In this document: one piece after another, positions 8,272-16,867 of the stretch
How the letters are laid out: the number at the start of each line of letters is the position of its first letter
Numbering within the stretch: position 1 is the first letter of the stretch
Assembly: GCA_035265665.1 (NCBI GenBank)
Contig: DATFOK010000105.1
Span: 7,017-71,016, forward strand
Length of the DNA: 64,000 bases
Direction: 5' to 3'
From: DASUPK01 sp035265665
Lineage (GTDB): Bacteria; Actinomycetota; Thermoleophilia; Solirubrobacterales; 70-9
Notes under the pieces: generated by a model
Databases searched by the model: none
What the model was told of the DNA's origin: nothing
The model's input: the letters and a program-made list of their open reading frames with translations, nothing else
Translations under genes and position numbers: made by a program

Positions 8272-9023
8272 CAGCGCTCGCCGGCCTGCTCGCGCTCGGC
8301 GGCCAACCCGTCGCCCGCCTGCTCGCGCTCCGCCGCCTGCCTGAGTGGGGAGTCCGGAGGGGAGCCCGCATAAGCGTCGGGGGACACGTTCCCGGCGCCG
8401 CCCAGTAGGGCCGCGGGCGTCTTGGCCAGGATCTTCAGATCGAGCCAAAGCGAGCGGTGCTCGACGTACCAGACGTCGAGCTCGATGCGCTCCTCCCAGG
8501 GGATCCCGGCCCGGCCGTGGATCTGGGCCCACCCCGTCACCCCGGGGCGCAGATCGAGGCGGCGGAGCTGGCGCGGCGTGTAGAGCTCGACCTGGGCGGG
8601 CAGGGTGGCGCGGGGGCCGACGATCCGCATCTCGCCGCGCAGGACGTTGATCAGGTTTGGAAGCTCGTCGAGCGAGTAGCGACGAAGGAAGCGGCCGACG
8701 CGGGTCACGCGCGGGTCGTCGGCGGTGACCGCGGTGCCGACGCCGACCGGGTCGGCGCCCTGACGCATCGTGCGGAGCTTGTAGAGCTCGAAGATGCGGC
8801 CGTCCCTCCCGACGCGGCGCTGGCGGTAGAAGACGGGCCCCGGCGACTCGAGGCGGATCGCGATCGCGGCGGCCAGCAGAAGCGGCGAGAGAACCGCGAG
8901 GCCGACGACGGCGAGGGTGAAGTCGGCCGCCCGGGGCAGTCCCTTGCGTGGTCGAACCGGCGGTTCCGGCACATTCAGGCGCTGCTGCGCTGCACTCGGC
9001 ACCCTGCCGTCGCTCTGGCTCAT
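8271..9023 (-). CDS. Undecaprenyl-phosphate sugar phosphotransferase (bacterial sugar transferase family)
   Basis: A 250-aa initiating enzyme that transfers a sugar-1-phosphate from a nucleotide sugar to undecaprenyl phosphate at the inner membrane. It has the re-entrant membrane helix (about residues 34-55), then RLESPGPVFYRQRRVG, KLRTM, RRYSLDELPNLINVLRGEM with the catalytic Asp-Glu, and LRPGVTGWAQIHGR. This is the short monotopic form, lacking the N-terminal membrane domain of WcaJ-type enzymes. The C-terminal tail carries a near-duplicated AAEREQAG octapeptide. The ATG at 9023 overlaps the upstream glycosyltransferase stop (ATGA). Confidence 0.93.
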   Translation of the reverse strand: MSQSDGRVPSAAQQRLNVPEPPVRPRKGLPRAADFTLAVVGLAVLSPLLLAAAIAIRLESPGPVFYRQRRVGRDGRIFELYKLRTMRQGADPVGVGTAVTADDPRVTRVGRFLRRYSLDELPNLINVLRGEMRIVGPRATLPAQVELYTPRQLRRLDLRPGVTGWAQIHGRAGIPWEERIELDVWYVEHRSLWLDLKILAKTPAALLGGAGNVSPDAYAGSPPDSPLRQAAEREQAGDGLAAEREQAGER

Positions 9024-10180
9024 CTGGTGCCCTCCACCTTCTCCCAGCCGATCGGGACGGCGCCGGCGCGGAGCCGGTCCCAGAGCCCGACTGCGATCGA
9101 GGCGGTCACGATGACGTAGTAGTAGGCGATCCGGAGGGGCAGGGCGGGGATGAATCGCCCGAGCGCCGCGCCCACCAGTAGGGCGAGTTGGAGCGCCATC
9201 GTGACGACGTAGACCGAGCCCTGCGAGAGCAGCGGGATGTTGACCGCGAAGGCGATCAAATGCAGCCAGGGGGTCAGGTAGCGGAGCAAGCGGTGCGAAT
9301 AGATCTCGAGGGCGTAGGCGGGCCCGTAGCCGCGGGGGTCGAGCATCCCCCAGCGCAGCATCACGTCCCAGAGCCCCCACATCATCCGGCGCTTGCGACG
9401 GAACTCGCCCTCGACCGTGGGCGCCATCTTCTCCTCCGCGACCGCCTCCGGCTCGTAGACCGCGCGCCAGCCGCGCTTGGTGAGCTCGAAGGGGAAGCCG
9501 ATGTCCTGGCCGCGGCTCGGGTCGAGCTCGAGGTAGGCCTCCCGGCGGACCGCGTAGATCCCGCCGTTGCCGGCGGTGATGCCGCCGAGCCGCGTCTCCA
9601 TCGACCGGACGGACATCTCGTAGCGCCAGTAGAGGCCCTCCTGGTTGCCGCCCTCGCCGCCCTCGAAGCGGACCTGGCCGCACGCGTAGCCCACGCGCCC
9701 GTCGGAGAAGCGGTCCACCAGACGGCGCAGGGCATCCGGGCGCCAGTAGCTGTTCGCGTCCGAGAAAGCGAGGAGGTCGCCTGTCGCGCTTTGAACCGCC
9801 GTGTTTAGGGTGGCGACCTTGCCGCCACGGGGAAGCTCCAGGACCTGATCCGCGCCGGCCGAGCGGGCCAGCTCGGCGGTGCGGTCGGTGGAGCCGTCGG
9901 AAGCCACGATCACCTCGAGCAGCTCATCCGGGTAATCGAGCGCGCGGGCGTTGGCGACCTTGCGCTCGATGACGAGCTCCTCGTCGTGGGCGGGGACGAT
10001 CAGGCTGACTCGCGGTAGTTCGTCGCTTGGCCCATCCGTCATCTCACGGGTCGCGCTGTCGCGCGCCCTCGCGTCGCGTTCGCCGAACACCGCGACGAGA
10101 GCCCGCAGCAGGATTGGATAGCCCAGGTGGGCGTAGACGATCAGGCCGACGGCCAGCCAGAAGACGATCTCGAGCGCCAT
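9020..10180 (-). CDS. Membrane-anchored family 2 glycosyltransferase
   Basis: A 386-aa GT-A enzyme. One N-terminal membrane helix (about residues 4-30) is followed by the catalytic domain with LIVPAHDEE, ASDGSTDRT and LLAFSDANS (nucleotide and metal binding), a GNGGIYAVRREAY acceptor loop and RRKRRMMW; three C-terminal membrane helices close the protein. Organisation resembles processive or polyprenyl-linked GT2 enzymes that extend a lipid-linked glycan at the cytoplasmic face. It is coupled to the downstream sugar transferase by an ATGA overlap and follows a GT4 gene by 27 bp. Confidence 0.9.
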   Translation of the reverse strand: MALEIVFWLAVGLIVYAHLGYPILLRALVAVFGERDARARDSATREMTDGPSDELPRVSLIVPAHDEELVIERKVANARALDYPDELLEVIVASDGSTDRTAELARSAGADQVLELPRGGKVATLNTAVQSATGDLLAFSDANSYWRPDALRRLVDRFSDGRVGYACGQVRFEGGEGGNQEGLYWRYEMSVRSMETRLGGITAGNGGIYAVRREAYLELDPSRGQDIGFPFELTKRGWRAVYEPEAVAEEKMAPTVEGEFRRKRRMMWGLWDVMLRWGMLDPRGYGPAYALEIYSHRLLRYLTPWLHLIAFAVNIPLLSQGSVYVVTMALQLALLVGAALGRFIPALPLRIAYYYVIVTASIAVGLWDRLRAGAVPIGWEKVEGTR

Positions 10181-10207
10181 TAGCAGGGGATTATCGGCGG
10201 ATGGCGG

Positions 10208-11323
10208 TCATCGCCGCTCCCCGAGCAGGTCGCGATAGAGGGCGATCGTTTGATCGCCGATGCGCGGCCACGAGTAGGTCGTGGCGGCCGCCCGCGTCGC
10301 CGCATCGGCCAGGGCGTCCCGAGCGCTTCGGTCGGCGAGCAGCTCGCGAAGCGCGTCGGCCAGGGCGCCGGGGTCCTCGGGCGGGACCAGCCGGGCCGCA
10401 CCGTGTTCGGCGACCTCCGGGAAGCCGCCGACGGCGCTCAGCACCAGGGGCCGGCCGAAGGCGAGCGCCGTGTAGAGGACGCCCGATTGCTCGATGTTCC
10501 GGTACGGCAGGACGACCAGGTCAGCGCGTCGCATGAAGGCGGGAACCTCCGGATCGGTGATGAAGCGGTCGACGAAGCGGACGGTGCCCGGGGCATGGCG
10601 GGCCAGCTCCCGGAGCTCGTCCATCGGCATGCGCGGCATACCCACCACCCAAAGCTCTGCGCCCTCGAGTTGCCGGAAGGCCTGCAGCAGCACGTCGGTC
10701 CCCTTGTAGGGGCGCACGAGGCCGAAGGCGAGGATCACCGGGCCCTTGACCTCCCGCAGCTCTGCTGGGAGCGGGACCTCGTCCTCCTGGTGGGTCAGGT
10801 AGTCGAAGGTGCCGTGCGGGATCACGCGCAGCCGCCGTGGCGGGACGCCGAAATCGCCCTCGAGGCGCCTGGCGCCGTGTTCCGAGTGCACGATCACCGC
10901 GTCCATCTCCGCCAGCAGCCGGGTCAGGGTGCGCGCGATGCGGTTCCCCGACTCGGGCAGGCGCCAGTGCATTGTGTAGATCCGCGGCCGCTTGGGGGCG
11001 AGCAGCCGACGGTCCAGGGCCGGGATGGGGAGCCACATGTAGTGGACGAGGTCGGCTGCCTCGGCGACGCGGCGGTAGCGGAGCATGTCCGGCAGGTGCT
11101 CCGCCGCCCGCAGCAGGCGCCTCCGTCTCGGCCCTACCCCCTCCCGCGAGGAACGCCGGTAGAAGTTCTCCCGGAGCTCATACCCCCGCTCGAGGGGCAC
11201 CGGGCCGTAGGAGAAGCGGGAGGTCACAAGCTCGACCTGGGCTCCCGCGCGCGCGAGCGCAGCGGCGAGGGCGTGGTCGTACGGTGGCGTGTAGGCGGCC
11301 GGGTCGACGAGCTGGACGCGCAT
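10208..11323 (-). CDS. Family 4 glycosyltransferase
   Basis: A 371-aa GT-B enzyme. The N-terminal half begins MRVQLVDPAAYTPPYDHALA; the nucleotide-sugar-binding half contains ILAFGLVRPYKGTDVLLQAF, an ADLVVLPYRNIEQSGVLYTALAFGRP segment and a final EVAEHGAARLVPPEDPGALA. The second glutamate of the classical EX7E motif is replaced (YTALAFG), seen in some inverting or atypical GT4 enzymes. It probably adds a hexose to the surface polysaccharide repeat. It is divergent from another glycosyltransferase with only 17 bp between the two start codons. Confidence 0.9.
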   Translation of the reverse strand: MRVQLVDPAAYTPPYDHALAAALARAGAQVELVTSRFSYGPVPLERGYELRENFYRRSSREGVGPRRRRLLRAAEHLPDMLRYRRVAEAADLVHYMWLPIPALDRRLLAPKRPRIYTMHWRLPESGNRIARTLTRLLAEMDAVIVHSEHGARRLEGDFGVPPRRLRVIPHGTFDYLTHQEDEVPLPAELREVKGPVILAFGLVRPYKGTDVLLQAFRQLEGAELWVVGMPRMPMDELRELARHAPGTVRFVDRFITDPEVPAFMRRADLVVLPYRNIEQSGVLYTALAFGRPLVLSAVGGFPEVAEHGAARLVPPEDPGALADALRELLADRSARDALADAATRAAATTYSWPRIGDQTIALYRDLLGERR

Positions 11324-11324
11324 G

Positions 11325-11340
11325 GGCGAGCATTCTCGCC
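11325..11340. promoter_or_regulatory. 16-bp dyad filling the gap between two divergent glycosyltransferase starts
   Basis: GGCGAG-CATT-CTCGCC is a perfect 6-bp inverted repeat with a 4-nt spacer. It occupies the whole gap apart from one base between the minus-strand ATG (11321-11323) and the plus-strand GTG (11341-11343). It could be an operator, with both genes then expressed from leaderless or internal promoters, or it could indicate that one start is misassigned. Confidence 0.4.
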
Positions 11341-12270
11341 GTGCTGCTCTCCTACTGCGTGGTCAACACGAACGGCCGGGAATTCTTGCTTGCCTGTCTG
11401 GACGCGATCGAACGCAACGCGCCTCCAGATCTCGAACACGAGATCCTCGTCCTCGACAACGCCTCCGACGACGGCTCAGCCGAAGCGGTCCGGTCGATGG
11501 ATCGCGAGATCAGGCTGATCGCGCTCGAGCGGCGCGCCGGCAAGGCCGCCAACGACAGCCGCCTGATCGAGGAGGCGCGCGGCGAGTTCTGCCTGCTCCT
11601 CAATGAGGACTCCGAGCTTCAGCCCGGAGCCGTTCCGGCGCTGCTGGGTGCGCTGCGCTCCGACCGGCAGGCGGCGATCGCCGGGGCCCAGCTGCTCTCG
11701 CCGGAGGGCCGCCGGGTGCCCTGTGCCTGGCGGCTGCCGAGCGCCGAGACCGCCCTGGCTGGGGCGGCCTTCCTGCATCGCCGGTTCACTGTGGAGAGCG
11801 GCGGCGATGCAACCCGCCCGGTCGGCTGGGTTCAATCGAGCGCGATGCTCGTGAGGCGGGAGGCCGCGCTCGAGGTCGGCGGTTTCGATCCCGACTTTTT
11901 CGTGTATTCGGACGAGACGGACTTCTGCAAGCGCCTCACGGACGCCGGCTGGCGCGTCCTCTACGTGCCCTCGGCGCGAGCGATCCACCACGATCAGATG
12001 GCCCAAGACGCGGCCGGCGCGGAGCGCCGGATCGTCGAGTACCACCGTGGCAGGGACCGCTACCTGCGCAAGCACCTCGGCCCGGCTCAGGCGGTGCTAC
12101 TGCGACCGCTGCTCGCCTTGCCGTACCTGCTGCGAGCCCTCGCCGCCGTCGTCCTGCCTCGCCATTCGCCCCGCCGCTACTGGCTGCACTCCAGGCAGGC
12201 CCTGCTGCCGGGGCGGGGCGAGGGCATCCGGGAGGCGGCCGAGACCTACAACCGGCGCATAGTGTCCTAG
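11341..12270 (+). CDS. Family 2 glycosyltransferase (rhamnosyltransferase-like)
   Basis: A 309-aa GT2 enzyme of the WbbL/rhamnosyltransferase kind. Visible motifs are VVNTNGREFLLACLDAI, ILVLDNASDDGS, the donor-site LLLNEDSELQPGA, an acceptor-side VGWVQSSAMLVRREAALEV, GGFDPDFFVYSDETDFCKRL and a C-terminal helix. GTG at 11341 was chosen because it gives VLLSYCVVNTN, the expected first beta strand. The next GT4 gene starts 2 bp after the stop, so the two are co-translated. Likely role: adding a deoxyhexose to the lipid-linked surface glycan. Confidence 0.9.
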   Translation: MLLSYCVVNTNGREFLLACLDAIERNAPPDLEHEILVLDNASDDGSAEAVRSMDREIRLIALERRAGKAANDSRLIEEARGEFCLLLNEDSELQPGAVPALLGALRSDRQAAIAGAQLLSPEGRRVPCAWRLPSAETALAGAAFLHRRFTVESGGDATRPVGWVQSSAMLVRREAALEVGGFDPDFFVYSDETDFCKRLTDAGWRVLYVPSARAIHHDQMAQDAAGAERRIVEYHRGRDRYLRKHLGPAQAVLLRPLLALPYLLRALAAVVLPRHSPRRYWLHSRQALLPGRGEGIREAAETYNRRIVS

Positions 12271-12272
12271 CG

Positions 12273-13295
12273 GTGCGAATCCTCGAAGTCACTCAGATGT
12301 GGCCGAGCGAGGAGCATCCCGACCTGGGCAGCTTCCTGGTGCCGCTCACCAGGGAGCTCGAGGCGCTCGGTCAGGAGGTCGAGGTCGCCTCGATCAGCCG
12401 GCGCGGCGGCCCCCCGACCGAGTACGCGACCCTGGTCCGCAAGGCCCGGGCGGCCGCCAAGCAGTTCGGGCCCGACGTCGTCTTCGCCCACTTTCTCTTT
12501 CCCGCCGGTGCCGCCGGAGCGCTCGCCGCGCGTGCCGCGGGCGTCCCGCTGGTGGTGATGGCGCACGGTCAGGACGTGGCCAACCTCGGCCGGATTCGCG
12601 GCGTCACCCCTGCGACCAGCTGGGTGATCCGCCGCTCCTCCGCGGTGATCGCGAACTCGCGCTGGCTCGCGGCCCGATTGACCGAGCAGATTCCCGCGGC
12701 CGGACCGAAGATCGAGGTCGCCGACCTCGGTGTCGACTTGGACGCCTTCTCGCCGCGCCCGGCCGCCGACGCGCGCCGCGAGCTCGACTGGGACGGCGAG
12801 GGACCGGCCTTCCTCTGCGTCGGCTCGCTGATCGAGCGCAAGAACGTCGTCCGCCTCGCGGAAGCCTTCGCCTCGCTCGGGCGCGGTCGCCTCGCCTTCG
12901 TCGGGGACGGGCCGCTGCGCCCCGCCCTGGAGGGAAGGCCCGGCGTGACCCTGACCGGACGGGTTCCGCAGTCGGAGGTGCCGCAATGGGTCGCCGCCTG
13001 CGACGTGCTCTGCCAGCCGTCGCTGATCGAGCCCTTCGGCCAGGCGACGCTCGAGGCGATGGCGATGGAGCGCAGCGTGGTCGCCACCATGGTGGGCGGC
13101 CCGCCGGAGTACGTCACACCCGAGGCCGGCGTCCTCGTCGAGCCGGAGAACACCGACACCCTGGTGGCCGCCCTGGAGCGGGCGGCCGCGATGCCCACTC
13201 CCAACCCCGCCGCCCGCGAGGCCGCCGCCGAGCACGACGTGAAGCTTCAGGCTGCCCGCATGGCCGGGGTACTGGAACGGGCAACAGGTGCCTAG
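12273..13295 (+). CDS. Family 4 glycosyltransferase
   Basis: A 340-aa GT-B enzyme starting from GTG at 12273, two bases after the preceding stop. It has an N-terminal acceptor domain (MRILEVTQMWPSEEHPDLGS), VVMAHGQDV, an IANSRWLAARL segment, and the donor site FLCVGSLIERKNVVRLAEAF plus a complete EX7E motif, EPFGQATLE. A complete motif indicates a retaining enzyme. The stop codon shares CTAG with the convergent flippase stop, so the two genes overlap by 4 bp. Confidence 0.92.
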   Translation: MRILEVTQMWPSEEHPDLGSFLVPLTRELEALGQEVEVASISRRGGPPTEYATLVRKARAAAKQFGPDVVFAHFLFPAGAAGALAARAAGVPLVVMAHGQDVANLGRIRGVTPATSWVIRRSSAVIANSRWLAARLTEQIPAAGPKIEVADLGVDLDAFSPRPAADARRELDWDGEGPAFLCVGSLIERKNVVRLAEAFASLGRGRLAFVGDGPLRPALEGRPGVTLTGRVPQSEVPQWVAACDVLCQPSLIEPFGQATLEAMAMERSVVATMVGGPPEYVTPEAGVLVEPENTDTLVAALERAAAMPTPNPAAREAAAEHDVKLQAARMAGVLERATGA

Positions 13296-14893
13296 CGGAT
13301 CGCGTCCTCGTCGCGCTGCTCTGCCTCGATGGTCTCCCGGGTCAGGCGCGGGCCGCGGCGTCGCGCCTCTGGCTCCGCGGGTTCTTCTTCAACGGCCTCC
13401 TCCTCTTCCGGCTCCGGCGGGGGCGCCTCGCGAAGGGCCCGGAGACGCGCCACGGCCGCCGACGGGCTGAGCAGCTGGCCCGCCGCCCGGCGCTCCTCCT
13501 CGTTCATGAATCCGGTGACCCAGAGCAGGAGCGGATAGGCGAGCCAGAGAGCCGTGCGGCCGGTCAGCCCGCCGAAGCCCGAGGTCGGCAGCAGCAGCTC
13601 TCCCAGCAAGACCAGGGCAGCGGCGAGGCCGACCGCCTGGCCGAGACGCAGCCACTCATACGGCACGGCGAACAGGCGCTGGGTGAAGGCGTACATCAGC
13701 ACGAGCACGACCGCGTAGGAGGCGACCAGCGAGACGCCCGCGCCCACGATCCCCATCGAAGGGAGAAGGGCGAGGTTGAGGCCGACGTTGACCAGCGTCC
13801 CGGCCGCCGTCGCCGGGAAGTTGAACTCGGTGCGTCCCGTGCGGCCGAGGATGATCACGAGCACCAGGTAGAGGGCGTAGAGCGTCACACCGGTCGAGAC
13901 CAGGCCGATCGTCTGGTAGGAGTCGAAGAACTCCGGGGCAGCCAGCGCGCGAACTATCCAGCGCGACAGCAGCCACATCCCCGCGACGACGAAGGCCGTG
14001 ACCGAGACGAACCACGTGACGATCACGGCGTAGGCCCGACGCGCCTCGTCGTCGTCCTGGATCGAGTAGGCCAGCGGCGGCCAGGCGAGCTGGAAGCCCT
14101 TGACCAGCACGTTGACCGCCTGGGCGAACTTGACGGAGAGGCTGTAGAGGCCCGCGTCGCTCAGCCCGACCAGGCGCACGATCAGCAGCCGGTCGATGAA
14201 GTTGAGCGAGTAGAGCGAGAGCTCGGCCGGCATCGTCGGCAGGCCCCAGCGCAGCATCCGGCGCAGCACCCCGCGCTCGGGAACCAGACCGAGGCGGTGC
14301 CGCTGGCTGAACACCAGCCCGGCCAGGAAGACGGCGCCCGTGCCGTACTGGCCCCAGAGCAGCCCGCTGGCGCCCCGGTCCTCCCCCACGACGAGCCAGA
14401 CGGTGACCGGGATGGTCACCAGGACGTTTGCGACGGTGAAGGCGAAGTAGGCCTTCGCTCGCTCGTCGATCCGGAAGAGCGCGGTGAGGAACTCGTACAT
14501 CGTGAAGACCCAGAGGCCGAAGATCGCGATCCGCATCAGCCCGGGGTCCGAGTGATCGAGCAGGAGCTCCGAGAGCGGATCCGCGAGCGGCATCGCCACC
14601 GCCATCCCGATCGTCGTAGTCCAGAGCAGCGATGCGAAGGCTGTCCGCACCACCTCAGTGGGCTGCTCCCCCGCCTGGTAGTAGAAGCGAAGCAGCGCCT
14701 CGATGATCCCCAGCCGGATCACGATGCTCGCCGCGATCACGCCGGTGATCAGCACCTCGGCGGCGCCGTAGTCGGCCGGGGTCAGGTACCGCGTATAAAG
14801 CGGAAGCAGGGCGACCGCGATCAGCTTCGAGACCACGCTCGACGCCGTGTACGCGGCACCCGTCGTCGCCAGCCGGCGGAGGTATCCGGTCAT
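13292..14893 (-). CDS. Polysaccharide flippase (Wzx/MATE-like, oligosaccharide flippase family)
   Basis: A 533-aa polytopic membrane protein with roughly 12-14 hydrophobic segments from residue 10 onward (TGAAYTASSVVSKLIAVALL, then LPLYTRYLTPADYGAAEVL), typical of Wzx flippases that move undecaprenyl-linked repeat units across the inner membrane. The C-terminal ~70 residues are soluble, with a Pro/Glu-rich stretch before a charged end. ATG at 14893 was chosen because the preceding 26 in-frame residues are Pro/Arg-rich and unlike a protein N-terminus. It is 4 bp from the ligase-like gene upstream and presumably in one operon with it. Confidence 0.92.
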   Translation of the reverse strand: MTGYLRRLATTGAAYTASSVVSKLIAVALLPLYTRYLTPADYGAAEVLITGVIAASIVIRLGIIEALLRFYYQAGEQPTEVVRTAFASLLWTTTIGMAVAMPLADPLSELLLDHSDPGLMRIAIFGLWVFTMYEFLTALFRIDERAKAYFAFTVANVLVTIPVTVWLVVGEDRGASGLLWGQYGTGAVFLAGLVFSQRHRLGLVPERGVLRRMLRWGLPTMPAELSLYSLNFIDRLLIVRLVGLSDAGLYSLSVKFAQAVNVLVKGFQLAWPPLAYSIQDDDEARRAYAVIVTWFVSVTAFVVAGMWLLSRWIVRALAAPEFFDSYQTIGLVSTGVTLYALYLVLVIILGRTGRTEFNFPATAAGTLVNVGLNLALLPSMGIVGAGVSLVASYAVVLVLMYAFTQRLFAVPYEWLRLGQAVGLAAALVLLGELLLPTSGFGGLTGRTALWLAYPLLLWVTGFMNEEERRAAGQLLSPSAAVARLRALREAPPPEPEEEEAVEEEPAEPEARRRGPRLTRETIEAEQRDEDAIR

Positions 14894-14897
14894 CGGA

Positions 14898-16451
14898 CTA
14901 GGCGACTGTAGGAGCGGGGGCGGATTCCCCCTCGGCGGCGTCGGCGGCACGCCGCGGCCACCCGCCCGCACCCACCTCCGCCGCGAGCAGGCCGCCGACC
15001 GACAGCAACGCCCAGGTGAGCGGGTCGGTCAAGTAGGCGGCATAGCCGATCGTGTGAACCAGCAGCGCGACGAAGGCGGCCGCGATCCCGATCCGCGCCG
15101 GTGTCACCTCATCCCGATCGCCGTCGCCGATGGGCCGGAAGCGAGCGCCGAACCCCGGGGCCATCGATCGCATGCCGGAGAAGGCCGTCCAGAGGGCGGC
15201 CGCCAGCAGCACGAGGTAGCCGACCACCCCGATCAAGCCCTGCTCGGCCGCCACCGTGATCGGCTCGGTGTGCGAGATGGTCGTCTCGCCGGGCGGGACG
15301 TTCTCCTCGCGGGCGAATTCCTTCGAAAAGGAGGCCGAGCCGTAGCCATAGAGCGGCCGGTTCCGGGCGAGCTCGACCCCTCCACTCGCCAGGCTGCTGT
15401 GGCCCTCGGTCACGTCACGGGTGGTCTCGTTCGAACCGCCGGCGAGGAAGAGCACCCCGAGCGCGATCGAGGCGACGGCGACCGGGGTCGCGATCGCCGC
15501 CCAGCGGACGCTCCAGCGCAGCCCCGCGAGCACGGCCAGACCGACGAACAGGGCGATGAAGGTGGTCTGGGAGAAGGCGAAGACCAGACCGGCGAAGGTG
15601 ACGGCGAGGGTGCCGATCAGGACGAACGCGACACGCCGGTCCACCGTCCAGAGCAGGGCGGCGCAGGTGAACAGGATGGCTGTCATCAGGTAGCGCCCGT
15701 AGATGTTCGGGTCCCAGAACAGCGAGTTGACCCGGAAATAGAAGTGGAAGTCGTTGGAGGCTTCGAGCTTGCCGTTCCAGAAGATGTGCTCGGTCAGGTA
15801 CTGGCCGATTCCGATTCCGGCGAGGATCACCGCCTCGGCCAGCACTACGGCGAACGCCAGCCGCAGCAGCCGCCGGTCCCAGGGCGCCATCGCGAACAGG
15901 CAGAAGAGCACGGCGAAGGGGACCAGGAAGAAACCGACGTTGCGCGTCGCGAATGCGACGTCGCCCGAGTAGATCGTCTGCAGGGCGTAGAGGGAGATCA
16001 CCAGCACGATCGCCAGGACGAGAGGCCTCGGTAGCGGGCGGAGCCTGTCCCTGCCGCGCGCGGCGTCCACCGCGGTGGCCAGGACGCCGGCACCGATCGT
16101 CGCGTAGAGCGGAATGAGGAGATTGACGGCCTGCTCGCCGGAGACGTGCAGCCTGATCCGGAATGCCATCGTGGCGAGCATCAGCAGCGGGAGCAGGCTC
16201 GGCCAGCGCAACATCGCCGCGGCGGCGGCGACGACGACCACTACGGCGGCGACGATCGTTCCCGCGAACTCCAGCGGGTGATCCCGCAACCCTCGGATCT
16301 CATCCCAGCCCTGGCCCGCCACGAGCGCGGTCGCGATCGCCATCGCGACCAGCAGTCCGGCGGCACGGAGCCGGGCGTCCGAGACCAGGAGCGCGGCCGA
16401 GACCGCGCCGGTCGCCGCGATGCAGCCGGCGACCTCGAGGGCCTCGCTCAT
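14898..16451 (-). CDS. O-antigen ligase/polymerase-like membrane protein
   Basis: A 517-aa membrane protein with about 12 hydrophobic segments and a large extracytoplasmic loop near residues 340-400. That loop contains the Wzy/WaaL-type region ELARNRPLYGYGSASFSKEF and ETTISHTEPITVAAEQGLIG, including the conserved histidine. Such proteins polymerise or ligate undecaprenyl-linked glycans outside the inner membrane. ATG at 16451 overlaps the upstream stop by 4 bp (ATGA). Whether it acts as polymerase or ligase cannot be told from sequence; in a monoderm it would be a polymerase or wall ligase. Confidence 0.88.
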   Translation of the reverse strand: MSEALEVAGCIAATGAVSAALLVSDARLRAAGLLVAMAIATALVAGQGWDEIRGLRDHPLEFAGTIVAAVVVVVAAAAAMLRWPSLLPLLMLATMAFRIRLHVSGEQAVNLLIPLYATIGAGVLATAVDAARGRDRLRPLPRPLVLAIVLVISLYALQTIYSGDVAFATRNVGFFLVPFAVLFCLFAMAPWDRRLLRLAFAVVLAEAVILAGIGIGQYLTEHIFWNGKLEASNDFHFYFRVNSLFWDPNIYGRYLMTAILFTCAALLWTVDRRVAFVLIGTLAVTFAGLVFAFSQTTFIALFVGLAVLAGLRWSVRWAAIATPVAVASIALGVLFLAGGSNETTRDVTEGHSSLASGGVELARNRPLYGYGSASFSKEFAREENVPPGETTISHTEPITVAAEQGLIGVVGYLVLLAAALWTAFSGMRSMAPGFGARFRPIGDGDRDEVTPARIGIAAAFVALLVHTIGYAAYLTDPLTWALLSVGGLLAAEVGAGGWPRRAADAAEGESAPAPTVA

Positions 16452-16867
16452 GGCGAGGCTCCCGTCGCGGGGATCGTCACGCGCTCACCGGAGACGGCGA
16501 CGCGATCCGCGTCCTGGAGCTCGAGCTGCAGGTGGTAGGTGCCCGGCCCGGCCGGCCGGCCTGCGGTGTCAAGACCGTTCCAGTCGAAGCAGTGGGCAAC
16601 GTCACCGCCTTCGAGGGGGTGGGCCGGCGCGAGTACGCGCACGACCTGGTCCGACACATCGACCACCGAGACCTGGACCGTGTCGTCCCGGGTCAGCCGG
16701 AAGCAGGCCCGGTAGCGGTCAGGGCGAGTCTTCCAGTGAATTGAGCTCGCGACCGGGCCGTCATGGCGCAGGTGCTGGGTGATCACCATCGCCGCCGCAG
16801 TTCCGGCGAGCAGCAGGGCCACCGTCAGCGCGGAGACCAGGGCGACCGGTCGACTGTGCTTGCTCAG
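16448..16867 (-). CDS. Membrane-anchored FlgD-Ig-like protein, apparent CTG start
   Basis: A 139-aa protein: short basic N-terminus, one membrane helix (about residues 8-28), then a domain ending CFDWNGLDTAGRPAGPGTYH, which fits the FlgD Ig-like fold. No ATG, GTG or TTG gives a complete membrane helix; GTG codons occur only inside it. A CTG at 16865-16867 overlaps the upstream TGA as CTGA, matching the ATGA/GTGA/TTGA overlaps used throughout the window. It overlaps the ligase-like gene start on its other side. Function unknown; by position it may assist polysaccharide export. The reading frame is well supported, the exact start less so. Confidence 0.7.
   Translation of the reverse strand: MSKHSRPVALVSALTVALLLAGTAAAMVITQHLRHDGPVASSIHWKTRPDRYRACFRLTRDDTVQVSVVDVSDQVVRVLAPAHPLEGGDVAHCFDWNGLDTAGRPAGPGTYHLQLELQDADRVAVSGERVTIPATGASP

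Noticed and set aside
13296..14911. Long plus-strand extension across the flippase gene
   Set aside because: The frame is His/Arg/Glu-rich without domain signals and lies antisense to a clear membrane protein.
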